Shown here: piece by piece, positions 35,497 through 44,300 of the stretch | Numbering within the stretch: the first letter of the stretch is position 1 | How the letters are laid out: each line of letters starts with the position of its first letter | DNA from: Corynebacterium pelargi | GTDB taxonomy: Bacteria > Actinomycetota > Actinomycetes > Mycobacteriales > Mycobacteriaceae | DNA: 55,824 nucleotides | Direction: 5' to 3' | Assembly (NCBI RefSeq): GCF_014635485.1 | Contig: NZ_BMCX01000006.1 | Coordinates: forward strand, 1-55,824 | Made by a program: the position numbers and the translations under genes | Notes under the pieces: model-generated | What the model was told of the DNA's origin: nothing | Database searches by the model: none | Seen by the model: only the letters and a program-made list of their open reading frames with translations

Positions 35497-36642
35497 ATGC
35501 TTCGCCGATTCAGCATCGCGCTTCTAAGCTCCGCGTTCGTCCTCGCCCCGCATGCCTACGCTCAAACGGCACCGCAGCCGGAGCCATTCGGCGTGGAGGC
35601 CTACCTGCCCTATGAATCCGATCGCAGTTCTTACCCGGACTGGGTCTATACCGAGGTTGTTTCCGAATTTGATGCGCTTCGCACAGAGCATCCAGAGGTC
35701 ATGGAATCGAACCTGCAGCAGGTGATCGAGGCCAATAACCTCGCCGATCCTGAGACCATCGCTCGCGCCCAAAGCGATGCGGCCACGGATACGGAAGGCG
35801 TGCTTGGCCACTTTGCCGATGCATTCGGCCCCACCTTAGGCCAGCACTTCCGCGATGCTCTTGCAGAAGGCCGCTTGCCTAAAACCAAGATGATGTTCGA
35901 CGGGATCACGGCCAGGGCCGGCGGGCTGGCCAGCTCCACGTTTGTTGAAAAGGCCATCTTTGCCAACGAACGCCCCTACATCGCGCACCCAGATAAGATC
36001 AAGCGCTACGACGTCGAAGGCAAAGATATTTATCCCACCTCGAAGTCTTTTCCCTCCGGGCACACCAACCAGGCAGCGTGGACAACCACGTTGTTGGCGG
36101 TGATTATCCCCGAGGCGGCACCGCAATTGCTTGAGCGCGGTTCGGAGGCGGGCTATCACCGCATGGTGCTCGGCGTGCACTATCCCCTCGATGTGATTGG
36201 CGGGCGCATGACGGGTAATGCTGCGGCGGCGGATCGTTGGAATGATCCACGCATGCGCGAGAACCTGCGCCTTGTTGGCCAAGAGATCCGCGCCGAGTTG
36301 GAGTGGCGCTGCGGTGCGGCCTTGAGTGAGTGCGTGGCTGCTGAGGCAATGGACCCGGATGAGGCCACGGCACTGTACACCGAGCGCATGAATTATGGCT
36401 TCGCGCCGATCGCTGCCCAGGACGCTCCAATTCAGGTGCCCCAGCAGGCTCCAGATCTGCTACTAGGAGTGTTTCCTGAGCTTAGCTACGATCAAAGGGC
36501 TTCGATCCTCGCGCAAACTGCAGGCCCTGCCGGCATGCCCTTGGATCATCAGGAAAGTTCATGGCAGCGCATCAACCTAGCCAAGGCTATGAATGCGCAG
36601 ATCAGTGTCGCAGCGGACGGCACTGTGACCGTCGTAGATTAA
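35497..36642 (+). CDS. Secreted PAP2-type (class A) acid phosphatase
   Basis: A 381-residue phosphatase. A Sec signal peptide is followed by an Ala-x-Ala type site (HAYAQT near residue 20). The PAP2 motifs are in order: KAIFANERP (motif 1), PSGHTNQ (motif 2) and GYHRMVLGVHYPLDV (motif 3, with the catalytic histidine). It would release phosphate from organic esters outside the membrane. The start is the ATG at 35497 with AAGGAAAA upstream; the longer frame from 35467 adds residues before the signal peptide. phoD follows nine bases later, so the two phosphatases are co-transcribed. Confidence 0.92.
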   Translation: MLRRFSIALLSSAFVLAPHAYAQTAPQPEPFGVEAYLPYESDRSSYPDWVYTEVVSEFDALRTEHPEVMESNLQQVIEANNLADPETIARAQSDAATDTEGVLGHFADAFGPTLGQHFRDALAEGRLPKTKMMFDGITARAGGLASSTFVEKAIFANERPYIAHPDKIKRYDVEGKDIYPTSKSFPSGHTNQAAWTTTLLAVIIPEAAPQLLERGSEAGYHRMVLGVHYPLDVIGGRMTGNAAAADRWNDPRMRENLRLVGQEIRAELEWRCGAALSECVAAEAMDPDEATALYTERMNYGFAPIAAQDAPIQVPQQAPDLLLGVFPELSYDQRASILAQTAGPAGMPLDHQESSWQRINLAKAMNAQISVAADGTVTVVD

Positions 36643-36651
36643 GGAGAACCC

Positions 36652-38277
36652 GTGTCCTTCGCATTGAACCGCCGTCGCTTCTTGCAGCTTGCGGCATCCA
36701 CCTCGGCTGTCGCCGCAGTGAGTCGCACTCCTGCACGAGCCGAAGCCCAAGGCGTGTTTCAGCACTCCGTGGCCTCCGGTGATCCCGAGCCGAACGCGGT
36801 TATTATCTGGACGCGCGTGACTCCGCAGCCCGATGCCACCCCCGGTTCCGGTGTTGGCGCACCCACCGCGGTGCGCTGGGAAGTCGCCACCGATGATGCT
36901 TTCAACAATGTGGTGGCCAGCGGTGAAGTCACCACCGGCGCCGAACGTGACCACACGGTCAAAGTGGATGTGCGCGGCCTTGCTCCCTACACCCACTACT
37001 TCTACCGCTTCCAGGCTCTTGAGCAGACCTCCCGCGTTGGCCACACTCTCACCGCCCCCGCAGAGGCTGTAGAGGCCATTCGCTTCGGCGTTGTGTCCTG
37101 CTCCAATTATGAGGCAGGCTACTTCCGCTCCTATCGCAGCATGGCCGAGCGCATGGACCTCGACTTTGTGCTGCACCTTGGCGATTACACCTATGAGTAC
37201 GCCACCGGCGAGTATCTTGGCGCGCATAAAACGCAGGTGAGGACGGTACAGCCGCCGCAGCGCACCACCACCTTGACGGACTACCGTATCCGCCAGGGCT
37301 GGTATCACCTGGATCCTGATTTGGCTGATCTGCATGCTGTGAAGCCCATGATTGCGATCTGGGATGATCACGAATTCGCCGATAATGTGTGGCGCGATGG
37401 TGCCGCCGGTGATTCTTTTGAACCCGGCGATGATATTCAGGCTTTGAGGGCAGCAGCAACGCAGGCATACCTGGAGTGGATGCCGGTGCGTCGAAAAGCT
37501 ACTGAGCCGGTATATCGAAGCTTCTCCTTCGGCCCGTTAATGGACATTATTGTTCCTGACCTGCGCACATACCGCGATAAGAAGGCAAGCTTTGGTCTGG
37601 AATCCAATGATCCACAGCGCACCATGATGGGCCAGGATCAGTTCTCTTGGTTCCGCGAAGAGCTCAATGCCTCCGATGCTCGCTGGCAGGTTATCGCCAA
37701 TTCGGTGATGTTTGCCCCCATGACCCTGCCTCCGGGATTGGATGCCCGTTTGCAGCGCTGGCTCATTGAGCAAATCGGCCTGCCTGAGCAGGGCATTGCC
37801 TTGAATAACGACCAGTGGGACGGCTATATGGCCGAGCGCCAGCAGCTTATCGACGCCATCGCTGAAGACGCCAACGTCGTGTTCCTCACCGGCGATATTC
37901 ACTCCTCCTGGGCCTCCGAGATTCCACGCAATATCCAGGGATACCGCGAGGGAAGCGATGCGCGCGTTGCTGCCGCCGAGTTCGTTACCCCCTCTGTGAG
38001 CGCCCAAGGTGCCTATGAGGCGCTGGCTCCGAGCCAGGCGCTGGAACCGGTTTCGCGGCAAACCACCCGCACCGGCGCAAATATTCTGCGCAGTGCCGAC
38101 ACCTGGTTTAAGTACATTGATTTTGAATTCCACGGCTATATGGCAGTGGAGGTGCGCCAAGACTCGGTGAAGGCCGACTGGTGGTACACCGATAATGTGC
38201 TAAGCCCCGATATGCCTTTCCGTCAGGCCGCTAGTTTTATTACCCGCGCGGGTGATCACCGCGTGACCCCGGCCTAA
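36652..38277 (+). CDS. phoD: Tat-exported alkaline phosphatase D
   Basis: Secreted phosphodiesterase/phosphatase, 541 residues. The twin-arginine signal is NRRRFLQL at residues 6-13, followed by a weakly hydrophobic stretch and an Ala-rich cleavage region. The PhoD N-domain (FQHSVASGDP) and metallophosphatase motifs are present (VSCSNYEAGYF, LHLGDYTYEY with the conserved tyrosine, IWDDHEFADN and FLTGDIHSSW). It binds Fe3+ and Ca2+ in studied homologues. The start is GTG with AAGGAG upstream. Its stop overlaps the next ATG by one base. Pairing with the PAP2 enzyme suggests a phosphate-scavenging unit. Confidence 0.95.
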   Translation: MSFALNRRRFLQLAASTSAVAAVSRTPARAEAQGVFQHSVASGDPEPNAVIIWTRVTPQPDATPGSGVGAPTAVRWEVATDDAFNNVVASGEVTTGAERDHTVKVDVRGLAPYTHYFYRFQALEQTSRVGHTLTAPAEAVEAIRFGVVSCSNYEAGYFRSYRSMAERMDLDFVLHLGDYTYEYATGEYLGAHKTQVRTVQPPQRTTTLTDYRIRQGWYHLDPDLADLHAVKPMIAIWDDHEFADNVWRDGAAGDSFEPGDDIQALRAAATQAYLEWMPVRRKATEPVYRSFSFGPLMDIIVPDLRTYRDKKASFGLESNDPQRTMMGQDQFSWFREELNASDARWQVIANSVMFAPMTLPPGLDARLQRWLIEQIGLPEQGIALNNDQWDGYMAERQQLIDAIAEDANVVFLTGDIHSSWASEIPRNIQGYREGSDARVAAAEFVTPSVSAQGAYEALAPSQALEPVSRQTTRTGANILRSADTWFKYIDFEFHGYMAVEVRQDSVKADWWYTDNVLSPDMPFRQAASFITRAGDHRVTPA

Positions 38278-39383
38278 TGCCCAATACCTGGGCGCGAATT
38301 CGAGGGATGAGCCGCCTGCGCCAAGGCCTGGTTCGGCTCAGCTCGAATTGGCTGTATGTTATTCAGGCAGGCATCGCCGCGGGGCTTGCCTACCTTCTGG
38401 GTAGGCAGCTAGGCCATGAGCAGCCCTTCTTTGCCCCCATGGCCGCGGTGATCGTCCTATCCACCACCGGCGGGGAGCGTTTTCGGCGTTCTCTCGAATT
38501 GGTCATTGGCGTAAGCCTCGGTGTTGGTTTAGGCGATTTGCTCATCGCCACCGTCGGTACCGGCCCTTGGCAGATCGCCGTGGCGGTGATGGCCTCGATT
38601 GCCGTCGCCACCGTGATTGACCGCGGTGTGCTTCTAGCAAATCAGGCTGCCTTCGCGGCGGTGTTGGTGGCTACGATCCTGCCGCCCGGTACCTCTGGTG
38701 GTACCTTCCGCATGGTCGATGCCTTTATCGGTGGCGTGGTGGGCTTGGCCGTGATGGCAGTGGTGCCGGAATCGCCCCTTCGTTCAGGGCGAAGAGAAAT
38801 TGCCAAGATTATGGGCATTACCGGGCAAGTCTTGCACCAAGTCTCCGATGCCGCCGCGCGTGCTGATGACGAGGCCATTGCAGCGGCGCTGCGTGATGCC
38901 CGCGGCACCCAAGGCCAGATCAATGCGATGATTGCCGCGGCCAATTCCGGTAAAGAAAGCCTGAACGTCTCCCCACTATTGTGGACGCAGCGCCACCGCA
39001 TTCAATCGCTGATCCGCATCCTCAACCCGGTGGATAACGCCATTCGCAATACCCGCGTTCTCGCGCGCCATGCACGACACTTGGCTGAATTGGGCTACAC
39101 GCCTTCCGGGGAGCAACTGCACCTTTTGCACCGCATCGCTACCGTGAGTGATCGGCTCAGCGAATTGTATTTTGGCCAAGGCAATGAAAGTACTGAGATT
39201 CCGATCTTGAGCAAAGAGCTCCAAGAAATTGGGGCGCGCGCCGGGCGAGATGTCGCGCTCGATCGCATCTTGCCGGCGCAGGTGATGCTCGGGCAGACGC
39301 GAGCACTCATTGTGGATCTGTTGCAGATTTGCGGGCTATCACGGGAATCTGCAATGGAAGCGCTGGCGCCAATCTCCGAGTAG
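38277..39383 (+). CDS. FUSC-family membrane protein 1
   Basis: A 368-residue protein with about six N-terminal hydrophobic helices and a helical cytoplasmic C-terminal half, the layout of FUSC/aromatic-acid exporter (ArAE)-type proteins. It has GRQLGHEQPFFAPMAAVIVLS and LEVVIGVSLGVGLGDLL-like stretches, shared almost unchanged by the next gene. It begins one base inside the phoD stop, so it is in that transcription unit. Members export aromatic acids or act in envelope lipid metabolism; the substrate here is unknown. Confidence 0.82.
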   Translation: MPNTWARIRGMSRLRQGLVRLSSNWLYVIQAGIAAGLAYLLGRQLGHEQPFFAPMAAVIVLSTTGGERFRRSLELVIGVSLGVGLGDLLIATVGTGPWQIAVAVMASIAVATVIDRGVLLANQAAFAAVLVATILPPGTSGGTFRMVDAFIGGVVGLAVMAVVPESPLRSGRREIAKIMGITGQVLHQVSDAAARADDEAIAAALRDARGTQGQINAMIAAANSGKESLNVSPLLWTQRHRIQSLIRILNPVDNAIRNTRVLARHARHLAELGYTPSGEQLHLLHRIATVSDRLSELYFGQGNESTEIPILSKELQEIGARAGRDVALDRILPAQVMLGQTRALIVDLLQICGLSRESAMEALAPISE

Positions 39384-39398
39384 GTACAGTCGGGAGAT

Positions 39399-40568
39399 AT
39401 GGGAAAGCAAACCTCACGGACGTCTGCGTACTTAAGGGAGATTGATAACTCCTTGCACCAACGAGTGCTGCGCCTGCGTCGGAGTTTTTCTTCTATCCTC
39501 CAGGCATCGATCGCCGCGGGCCTTGCCTTCTGGATTGCGCATTCCGTCGTAGGCCACGAGCGCCCCTTCTTCGCGCCGATGTCGTCGATTATCATTTTGG
39601 GTCTTTCCAGTGGCAATCGCCTCAAACGCGCCGTTGAACTTTCCATTGGCTGTTCCCTTGGCGTGGGTCTTGGCGATTTGCTGATCTTAGGTATTGGCAG
39701 TGGCTCCTGGCAGATGGCATTGGCCATTTTTGTCTCCCTGGTGGTGGCAACGTTTCTTTCTTCAAGCCAGTTGCTGATCAACCAAGTAGCGATTGGTTCA
39801 ATCCTGATCGCCACCATCATGCCCCCGGGATCTGCCGCAGGGCCTGAGCGAATGTTTGATGCCGTTATCGGCTGCGTGGTGGGCATTGTGGTGATGGCGT
39901 TGCTGCCACATTCGCCCCTGGCGGGTGGCCGGCGTGAAGTAACGAAGGTGCTGCGTCTTGCATCTTCGGTGCTCAAGGACGTCTCTGCTGCGTTACCTCA
40001 GGGCGATTATGCCTCTATCCATTCCGCGCTCAAGCAGGTTCGTGGCTCTCAAGGGGCAATTAATGCGATGCTGGAGGCCGCTAAATCGGCGCAGGAAGAT
40101 ACGCGAGTTTCTCCCTTGTTGTGGGCCTCGAAGCGCCGGGTTCGTTCCTTTGCCCGCATTCTTGCGCCCGTAGATAACGTGATTCGCAATACCCGTGTAT
40201 TGGCGCGCAGGGCGCAGGTGCTCACAGAAGACGGCGATAAGGTCAGTGCCGAGCAAATTGCCATCATTGATGAGCTGGCCGATATTACTGAGCGCCTAGC
40301 CGATGTGTATGCAAGACCCGGTGAGATCCAAGAGGCGAGGGAGATCCCGGAATTAGTGAAGCAGCTTCGCGGCTTGGGGGCTCGTGCGGGTGTGGATGTA
40401 GCAACGAATGTGCTTTCCGCGCAGGTTATTTTGGCGCAGTCGCGTTCGATCATCGTCGATCTGCTGCAGGTATGTGGCATGTCGCGTGAGTCGGCGGTCG
40501 CCGCTTTGGTGCCTACCTCCCATTCTCCTGCGTTCCCGCCAGAGGTGATGGATCCCGAAACAAAGTAA
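39399..40568 (+). CDS. FUSC-family membrane protein 2 (tandem paralogue)
   Basis: A 389-residue paralogue of the gene just upstream, 15 bases away. The two match along their length: HERPFFAPMSSIIIL against HEQPFFAPMAAVIVL, GVGLGDLLI in both, RNTRVLARRAQ against RNTRVLARHAR, and QSRSIIVDLLQVCGMSRESA against QTRALIVDLLQICGLSRESA. The two genes arose by tandem duplication and probably form a hetero-oligomer. Function not known beyond the family. Confidence 0.82.
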   Translation: MGKQTSRTSAYLREIDNSLHQRVLRLRRSFSSILQASIAAGLAFWIAHSVVGHERPFFAPMSSIIILGLSSGNRLKRAVELSIGCSLGVGLGDLLILGIGSGSWQMALAIFVSLVVATFLSSSQLLINQVAIGSILIATIMPPGSAAGPERMFDAVIGCVVGIVVMALLPHSPLAGGRREVTKVLRLASSVLKDVSAALPQGDYASIHSALKQVRGSQGAINAMLEAAKSAQEDTRVSPLLWASKRRVRSFARILAPVDNVIRNTRVLARRAQVLTEDGDKVSAEQIAIIDELADITERLADVYARPGEIQEAREIPELVKQLRGLGARAGVDVATNVLSAQVILAQSRSIIVDLLQVCGMSRESAVAALVPTSHSPAFPPEVMDPETK

Positions 40569-40583
40569 AACTGAAAACAGTTT
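40568..40583. promoter_or_regulatory. Perfect palindrome upstream of the anchored-repeat locus
   Basis: AAACTG-AAAA-CAGTTT, starting on the stop codon of the FUSC gene. A possible promoter follows (TTGCAA at 40582-40587 and CATACT at 40604-40609). A second inverted repeat, AAAAGG-N3-CCTTTT, lies at 40617-40631 before the ribosome site. Either could be an operator. They match neither the DtxR consensus nor a Zur box well enough to name a regulator. Confidence 0.5.
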
Positions 40584-40647
40584 GCAACAAGGCGTGGAAT
40601 TCGCCATACTCTTCTAAAAAGGAATCCTTTTCATTAGGAGAGTAGTG

Positions 40648-42084
40648 ATGCTGCAATTTCGCGGGCTGATCGGCATACTCACGACCCTCATCGTGATGGC
40701 CTTCGCTGCCCAACCGGCTTCGGCCCAAGAACTCAACGACCCCATCGTCTTCGATAGCGGCCACATCGATGCCTTCAATGTCACTTCCGACGGCAACAGC
40801 CTGCACCTAAACCTCAAAGAAGACATCACCGGCCAACACGTGCAACGCGCACCCGAAAGCACCATCTTGCAGGTAAAACCGGAGGCGTACCGCGAGCATG
40901 TGCCAGGCCTTGAGCTTGGCGGATACCTGCTTCCCCTGAGCCAAGACCCGAATCTTTTATGGCCAGGCTGGGATACGCTCGGCGTTGCCCAAGGCGGGCT
41001 GAGCTCCATCGACTTGGAATTCCAAAGCATCGAAGGTCCGGGAAGGATCTTCCTGTTTACCCAATCCGGGCTTGGCGGCGGCATCGAGCCGCTTCTGAAC
41101 AATGGCCTTGAGCTGCAAAGCGGATCGGTGAGAACCCAACCCGACCCCGCACACACCCACGCCTACTGGCTCTTTGAACAGCCCGGCACCTACACCATGC
41201 AGGTAGCCGCAGCCCAAACTGGCGGTGGGCTTCGCTCTGCCCCGCGCACCTACACCTGGCAGGTAGGCGATGCAGCAGACGCGCCCCAGGAAGCAGCACC
41301 CACGCTTGCCGACGTGCCTGAAGCGGCCCCAGAAGCCGAACAAGAAGTATGCGAGGCGCACCTCGAACCAAAAATCCGTGACGACCGCACCTCACCAGGA
41401 CAGTGGCGCAGCACCGATGAACTGCTCTTTGGCCTCGGTAGCGCTGCCGCAACGACCACGCAGCAAAGCGTCGGCAGTATCCCCGAGGGCACGAAGGTCT
41501 GGGCCATTGGCAGCGTACAACAAGCAGGAGTTCCTTGGCTTGGCGCAAATACGCAGGCGCCTTCCTTGCTCGAACACGGCGTTGATGCAGTGACCTATGA
41601 AATCACCGGATTCCAAGGCCCCGGTGTGATGGAGGTATTTGTCCCCGGTGACTTAGGCGGTAGCGGGGCTACAAGCTGGTTCCACGGCGACGCCAATGGT
41701 GCAAGTGGCTCGGTGGCAATCCCGCACAACTCCCATGTGCACCCCTCCTGGGTATTCGATACGCCAGGACAATACGACGTCACCATCACCCAAACAGCGA
41801 ACACTGCCGATGGCCAAACGCTCCAAGGCCAAGCCACACTGCACTTTGTGGTCGATGGCTCCGGCAATGCTGATGATGGCCACTTCGACTTCGGCTCCGA
41901 AGTTTCAAATTCCTGCACCACCACAGCCGCCGTTGGGGCAGTGCCCCCGGTGGCCGGCGCTGGGCGGGGTGCCTTGGCAAATACTGCCGGCGGACCGCTC
42001 ACTGGTGCGATTCTCACCCTCGGTGCTGGCTGGCTTCTGCTGGGTGCTGCAGTGCTGTACGCAGCGCGCAAAGAAAAGCTCTGA
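40648..42084 (+). CDS. Surface-anchored protein with two actinobacterial anchored-repeat domains
   Basis: First gene of the anchored-repeat ABC locus, 478 residues. A Sec signal peptide (cleavage near PASAQE) is followed by two copies of the TIGR03769-type domain, about residues 30-210 and 240-405. Each starts near a GH.D or LEPKI element and ends with the signature HTHAYWLFEQPGTY or HVHPSWVFDTPGQY. The C-terminus has LANTAG, close to the LAxTG signal of class E sortases, then a transmembrane helix and a RKEKL tail, so it is wall- or membrane-anchored. ATG at 40648 with AGGAG upstream. It probably collects a ligand at the surface for the transporter encoded downstream. Confidence 0.88.
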   Translation: MLQFRGLIGILTTLIVMAFAAQPASAQELNDPIVFDSGHIDAFNVTSDGNSLHLNLKEDITGQHVQRAPESTILQVKPEAYREHVPGLELGGYLLPLSQDPNLLWPGWDTLGVAQGGLSSIDLEFQSIEGPGRIFLFTQSGLGGGIEPLLNNGLELQSGSVRTQPDPAHTHAYWLFEQPGTYTMQVAAAQTGGGLRSAPRTYTWQVGDAADAPQEAAPTLADVPEAAPEAEQEVCEAHLEPKIRDDRTSPGQWRSTDELLFGLGSAAATTTQQSVGSIPEGTKVWAIGSVQQAGVPWLGANTQAPSLLEHGVDAVTYEITGFQGPGVMEVFVPGDLGGSGATSWFHGDANGASGSVAIPHNSHVHPSWVFDTPGQYDVTITQTANTADGQTLQGQATLHFVVDGSGNADDGHFDFGSEVSNSCTTTAAVGAVPPVAGAGRGALANTAGGPLTGAILTLGAGWLLLGAAVLYAARKEKL

Positions 42085-42088
42085 GTCA

Positions 42089-43528
42089 ATGAACAAAGCC
42101 CTCAGTGTGCTTGCGCTGTGCTTGCTCACTGCCTGCAGTGCCCCGAGCCCACAGCAGCAGCGATTGCAGGTGGCAGCAAGCACGCCGATTATCGCCGACA
42201 TCGCCAGCGCTATCGCTGGCGATGATGCAGAGGTACAAAGCGTGATGCCTCCCAACGCCGATCCCCACATCTTCGAGCCCCGTCTCAGCAGTATTCGCAC
42301 CATTGCTACTGCCGATGTGGTGCTCAGTAATGGTTTGCTGCTTGAAGAACAATCTTTAAGCCGTGCACTCGCTTCTAACACGAAGCCTGGGGCCTTGCAC
42401 GTCGTTCTCGGGCAAGCGCTGCCCAAGGCCGGTGGCTATCAACTACCTCTTGTAGAAAACGCTGCCTTAGATACCGTGTGGCTGGGGTTTCGGGTAGAAG
42501 GCGAAAGGCCAGAGCCAGGCCATGTGGAACTGCGCATCTTGGATGCTCAAGGCCCGGGGTTTATTGAAGCCTTCATCACCGGCACATTCGGCTCGCCTGA
42601 GCGTTTGTTGAGCTCAAAGAACACCTCGCTTGTAGCTTCGCTGCCGGAAAATGCCCATACCCATGTTAGTTGGGCCTTCGAGCAGGCAGGGGAGTATGCG
42701 CTTGAACTCGCGGCATGCTTTGTTCCCGACCAAGGCGATGCACAGCCTATTGCCACACAGCGTTTCCGATTCGCCGTCGGCGAGGCACCGGATGGGCCAT
42801 CGGTGCTGGATCAAGGGCATGAAGATATCACCGTCGATCTCAATGCCCATTCCCTAGGTTTTGTGGGGGATCAAGCCCCTCATCCAGATGAGGCAGTCAT
42901 TGCCGTGCCGGCTCAAACGCTGCAATTGATCCCCGCAGATCCGGCCTATCGCTTTCTAGGCAGACCGCAACAACCCGTGTATCTGCTGCACCAGGCGGTG
43001 TTGGGAAAGCATGTTCACGGCGATGTGGATCCGCATATTTGGCTCGATCCGAGCAATGCGCGGGCGATGGCCCAGCTCATCACCCAAGCCTTAAGCCGCA
43101 AAGACCCAGAACACGCCGCCGCCTACGCGCGGCGGGAGCAGGAGTTTCTTGAGCGTCTGCAGCAGGTGGAGGCCAAGATGCACGATCACGTCGAAGGCAT
43201 TGCGCCTTCGCGTCGCCATCTGCTTAGCACCCACGACGGCTTTGGCTACCTTGCTCAGGCAATGCAATTAGAGGTTGCGGGCGTGGTACCTGCATCTGCA
43301 ACGCCAAGAGACATTGCCGCTTTGCAGCAAACATTGCGTGATCTCAACGTCCCGGCGGTGTTTGTGGATCCGCGAGAGCTCAGCCGAAGCAAGACGCTGG
43401 AATCGGTGGCGAAGGCCCAAGGCGTGAAGGTGTGCACCTTGCATAGCGATGCCTTGGGCGAGCAAGCACCGACGTACCTCGCGCTGCTTGAACAGAATGC
43501 ATCGACGCTGGAGAAATGTCTTGGATAA
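42089..43528 (+). CDS. Metal-type solute-binding lipoprotein with an inserted anchored-repeat segment
   Basis: Substrate-binding lipoprotein of the anchored-repeat ABC transporter, 479 residues. The lipobox is LLTAC with C16. The flanks are a ZnuA/TroA-type metal-binding protein: H60 in ADPHIFEP, H316 in DPHIWLDP, H382 in THDGFGY and D454 in LHSDALG supply a normal four-residue metal site. Between about residues 105 and 305 lies an insert of the same domain as in the neighbouring surface proteins, with HTHVSWAFEQAGEY at 190-203. The order within the insert looks permuted: the C-terminal half comes first, then a new N-terminal half (QGHEDITVDL). The start is the ATG at 42089; longer frames run into the upstream gene. 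Confidence 0.9.
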   Translation: MNKALSVLALCLLTACSAPSPQQQRLQVAASTPIIADIASAIAGDDAEVQSVMPPNADPHIFEPRLSSIRTIATADVVLSNGLLLEEQSLSRALASNTKPGALHVVLGQALPKAGGYQLPLVENAALDTVWLGFRVEGERPEPGHVELRILDAQGPGFIEAFITGTFGSPERLLSSKNTSLVASLPENAHTHVSWAFEQAGEYALELAACFVPDQGDAQPIATQRFRFAVGEAPDGPSVLDQGHEDITVDLNAHSLGFVGDQAPHPDEAVIAVPAQTLQLIPADPAYRFLGRPQQPVYLLHQAVLGKHVHGDVDPHIWLDPSNARAMAQLITQALSRKDPEHAAAYARREQEFLERLQQVEAKMHDHVEGIAPSRRHLLSTHDGFGYLAQAMQLEVAGVVPASATPRDIAALQQTLRDLNVPAVFVDPRELSRSKTLESVAKAQGVKVCTLHSDALGEQAPTYLALLEQNASTLEKCLG

Positions 43529-44300
43529 GAAAGTAAAAACGATGAACCTAAATAAATTATGTGCCTATGTGCTGAGCTTCCTCATTACATTGTGCGCAAT
43601 TCCATATGCGAATGCACAGGCCTTTCAACAAGGCCACGCTGATTTTGGCCCGGTCGTAGAAGATGGCCAGGTAGTACTGAAGCTTCGCGACGACACCACT
43701 GTGCCAGCGCAGTGGCGCGACGCACAGGACGTGGTGTTTAGCCTCGGCGATGCCGCTACCCAGCAACTGCCCGAAGGACAAGATTTTGGCTTCACCGGAG
43801 CCAAGCCGGGCGATACCGTCTGGGTGGTTCCTCAAACAGAAAAGCCCCACGTGCCCTGGTTAGGGTGGAATACTCAGGCGCCTGAACTTGCAACGGTGTC
43901 GGAACGTGGCGTGAATTTTGAGTTCATCGGCCACCAAGGCCCAGGAACGTTTTCGCTTTTCCTCCAAGACGGTGGGCTCGGTGGGCCGGAGCCATTGTTC
44001 TTAGAACCAGGGGATAGCGCCTGGGTGGATCATGGCACCCACGCCCATGCCAATTGGGTCTTTAGCCAACCGGGTACGCATCTTGTGCGCATCAAAGTAA
44101 GCGCTGGTAGCCAAGAAGCCATCGCTGACCTCAGATTCGCGGTAGGCGATACCAGTGAAGCTGCGATTCAGGCCGCGCAAGAAGAACAATGGCAAGGCCA
44201 TAGTGAGCAGAAAAATTACCTTATGTACCTGCTCTTTGCCCTCGTAGGAGTTGTGTTACTCTTGCTTGTGCTTTGGAGGCTTCGTGCTCGAAATTCATGA
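43521..44300 (+). CDS. Membrane-anchored protein with a single anchored-repeat domain
   Basis: A 259-residue protein with a Sec signal peptide (cleaved near ANAQA), one TIGR03769-type domain (QGHADFGPVV to HAHANWVFSQPGTH, then LRFAVGD), and a C-terminal transmembrane helix with a RLRARNS tail. I prefer the TTG at 43521 because GGAG lies seven bases upstream and the start then overlaps the previous stop, as elsewhere in this operon. The ATG at 43542 is the alternative. It would sit on the outer face of the plasma membrane next to the binding protein. Confidence 0.85.
   Translation: MDKKVKTMNLNKLCAYVLSFLITLCAIPYANAQAFQQGHADFGPVVEDGQVVLKLRDDTTVPAQWRDAQDVVFSLGDAATQQLPEGQDFGFTGAKPGDTVWVVPQTEKPHVPWLGWNTQAPELATVSERGVNFEFIGHQGPGTFSLFLQDGGLGGPEPLFLEPGDSAWVDHGTHAHANWVFSQPGTHLVRIKVSAGSQEAIADLRFAVGDTSEAAIQAAQEEQWQGHSEQKNYLMYLLFALVGVVLLLLVLWRLRARNS

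Noticed and set aside
40617..40631. AAAAGG-N3-CCTTTT considered as a Zur or DtxR box of the ABC locus
   Set aside because: Neither consensus fits. It is kept only as an unnamed inverted repeat.
43449..43520. Longer N-terminus for the single-domain anchored protein
   Set aside because: It would lie inside the binding-protein gene and put about 24 basic residues before the signal peptide.
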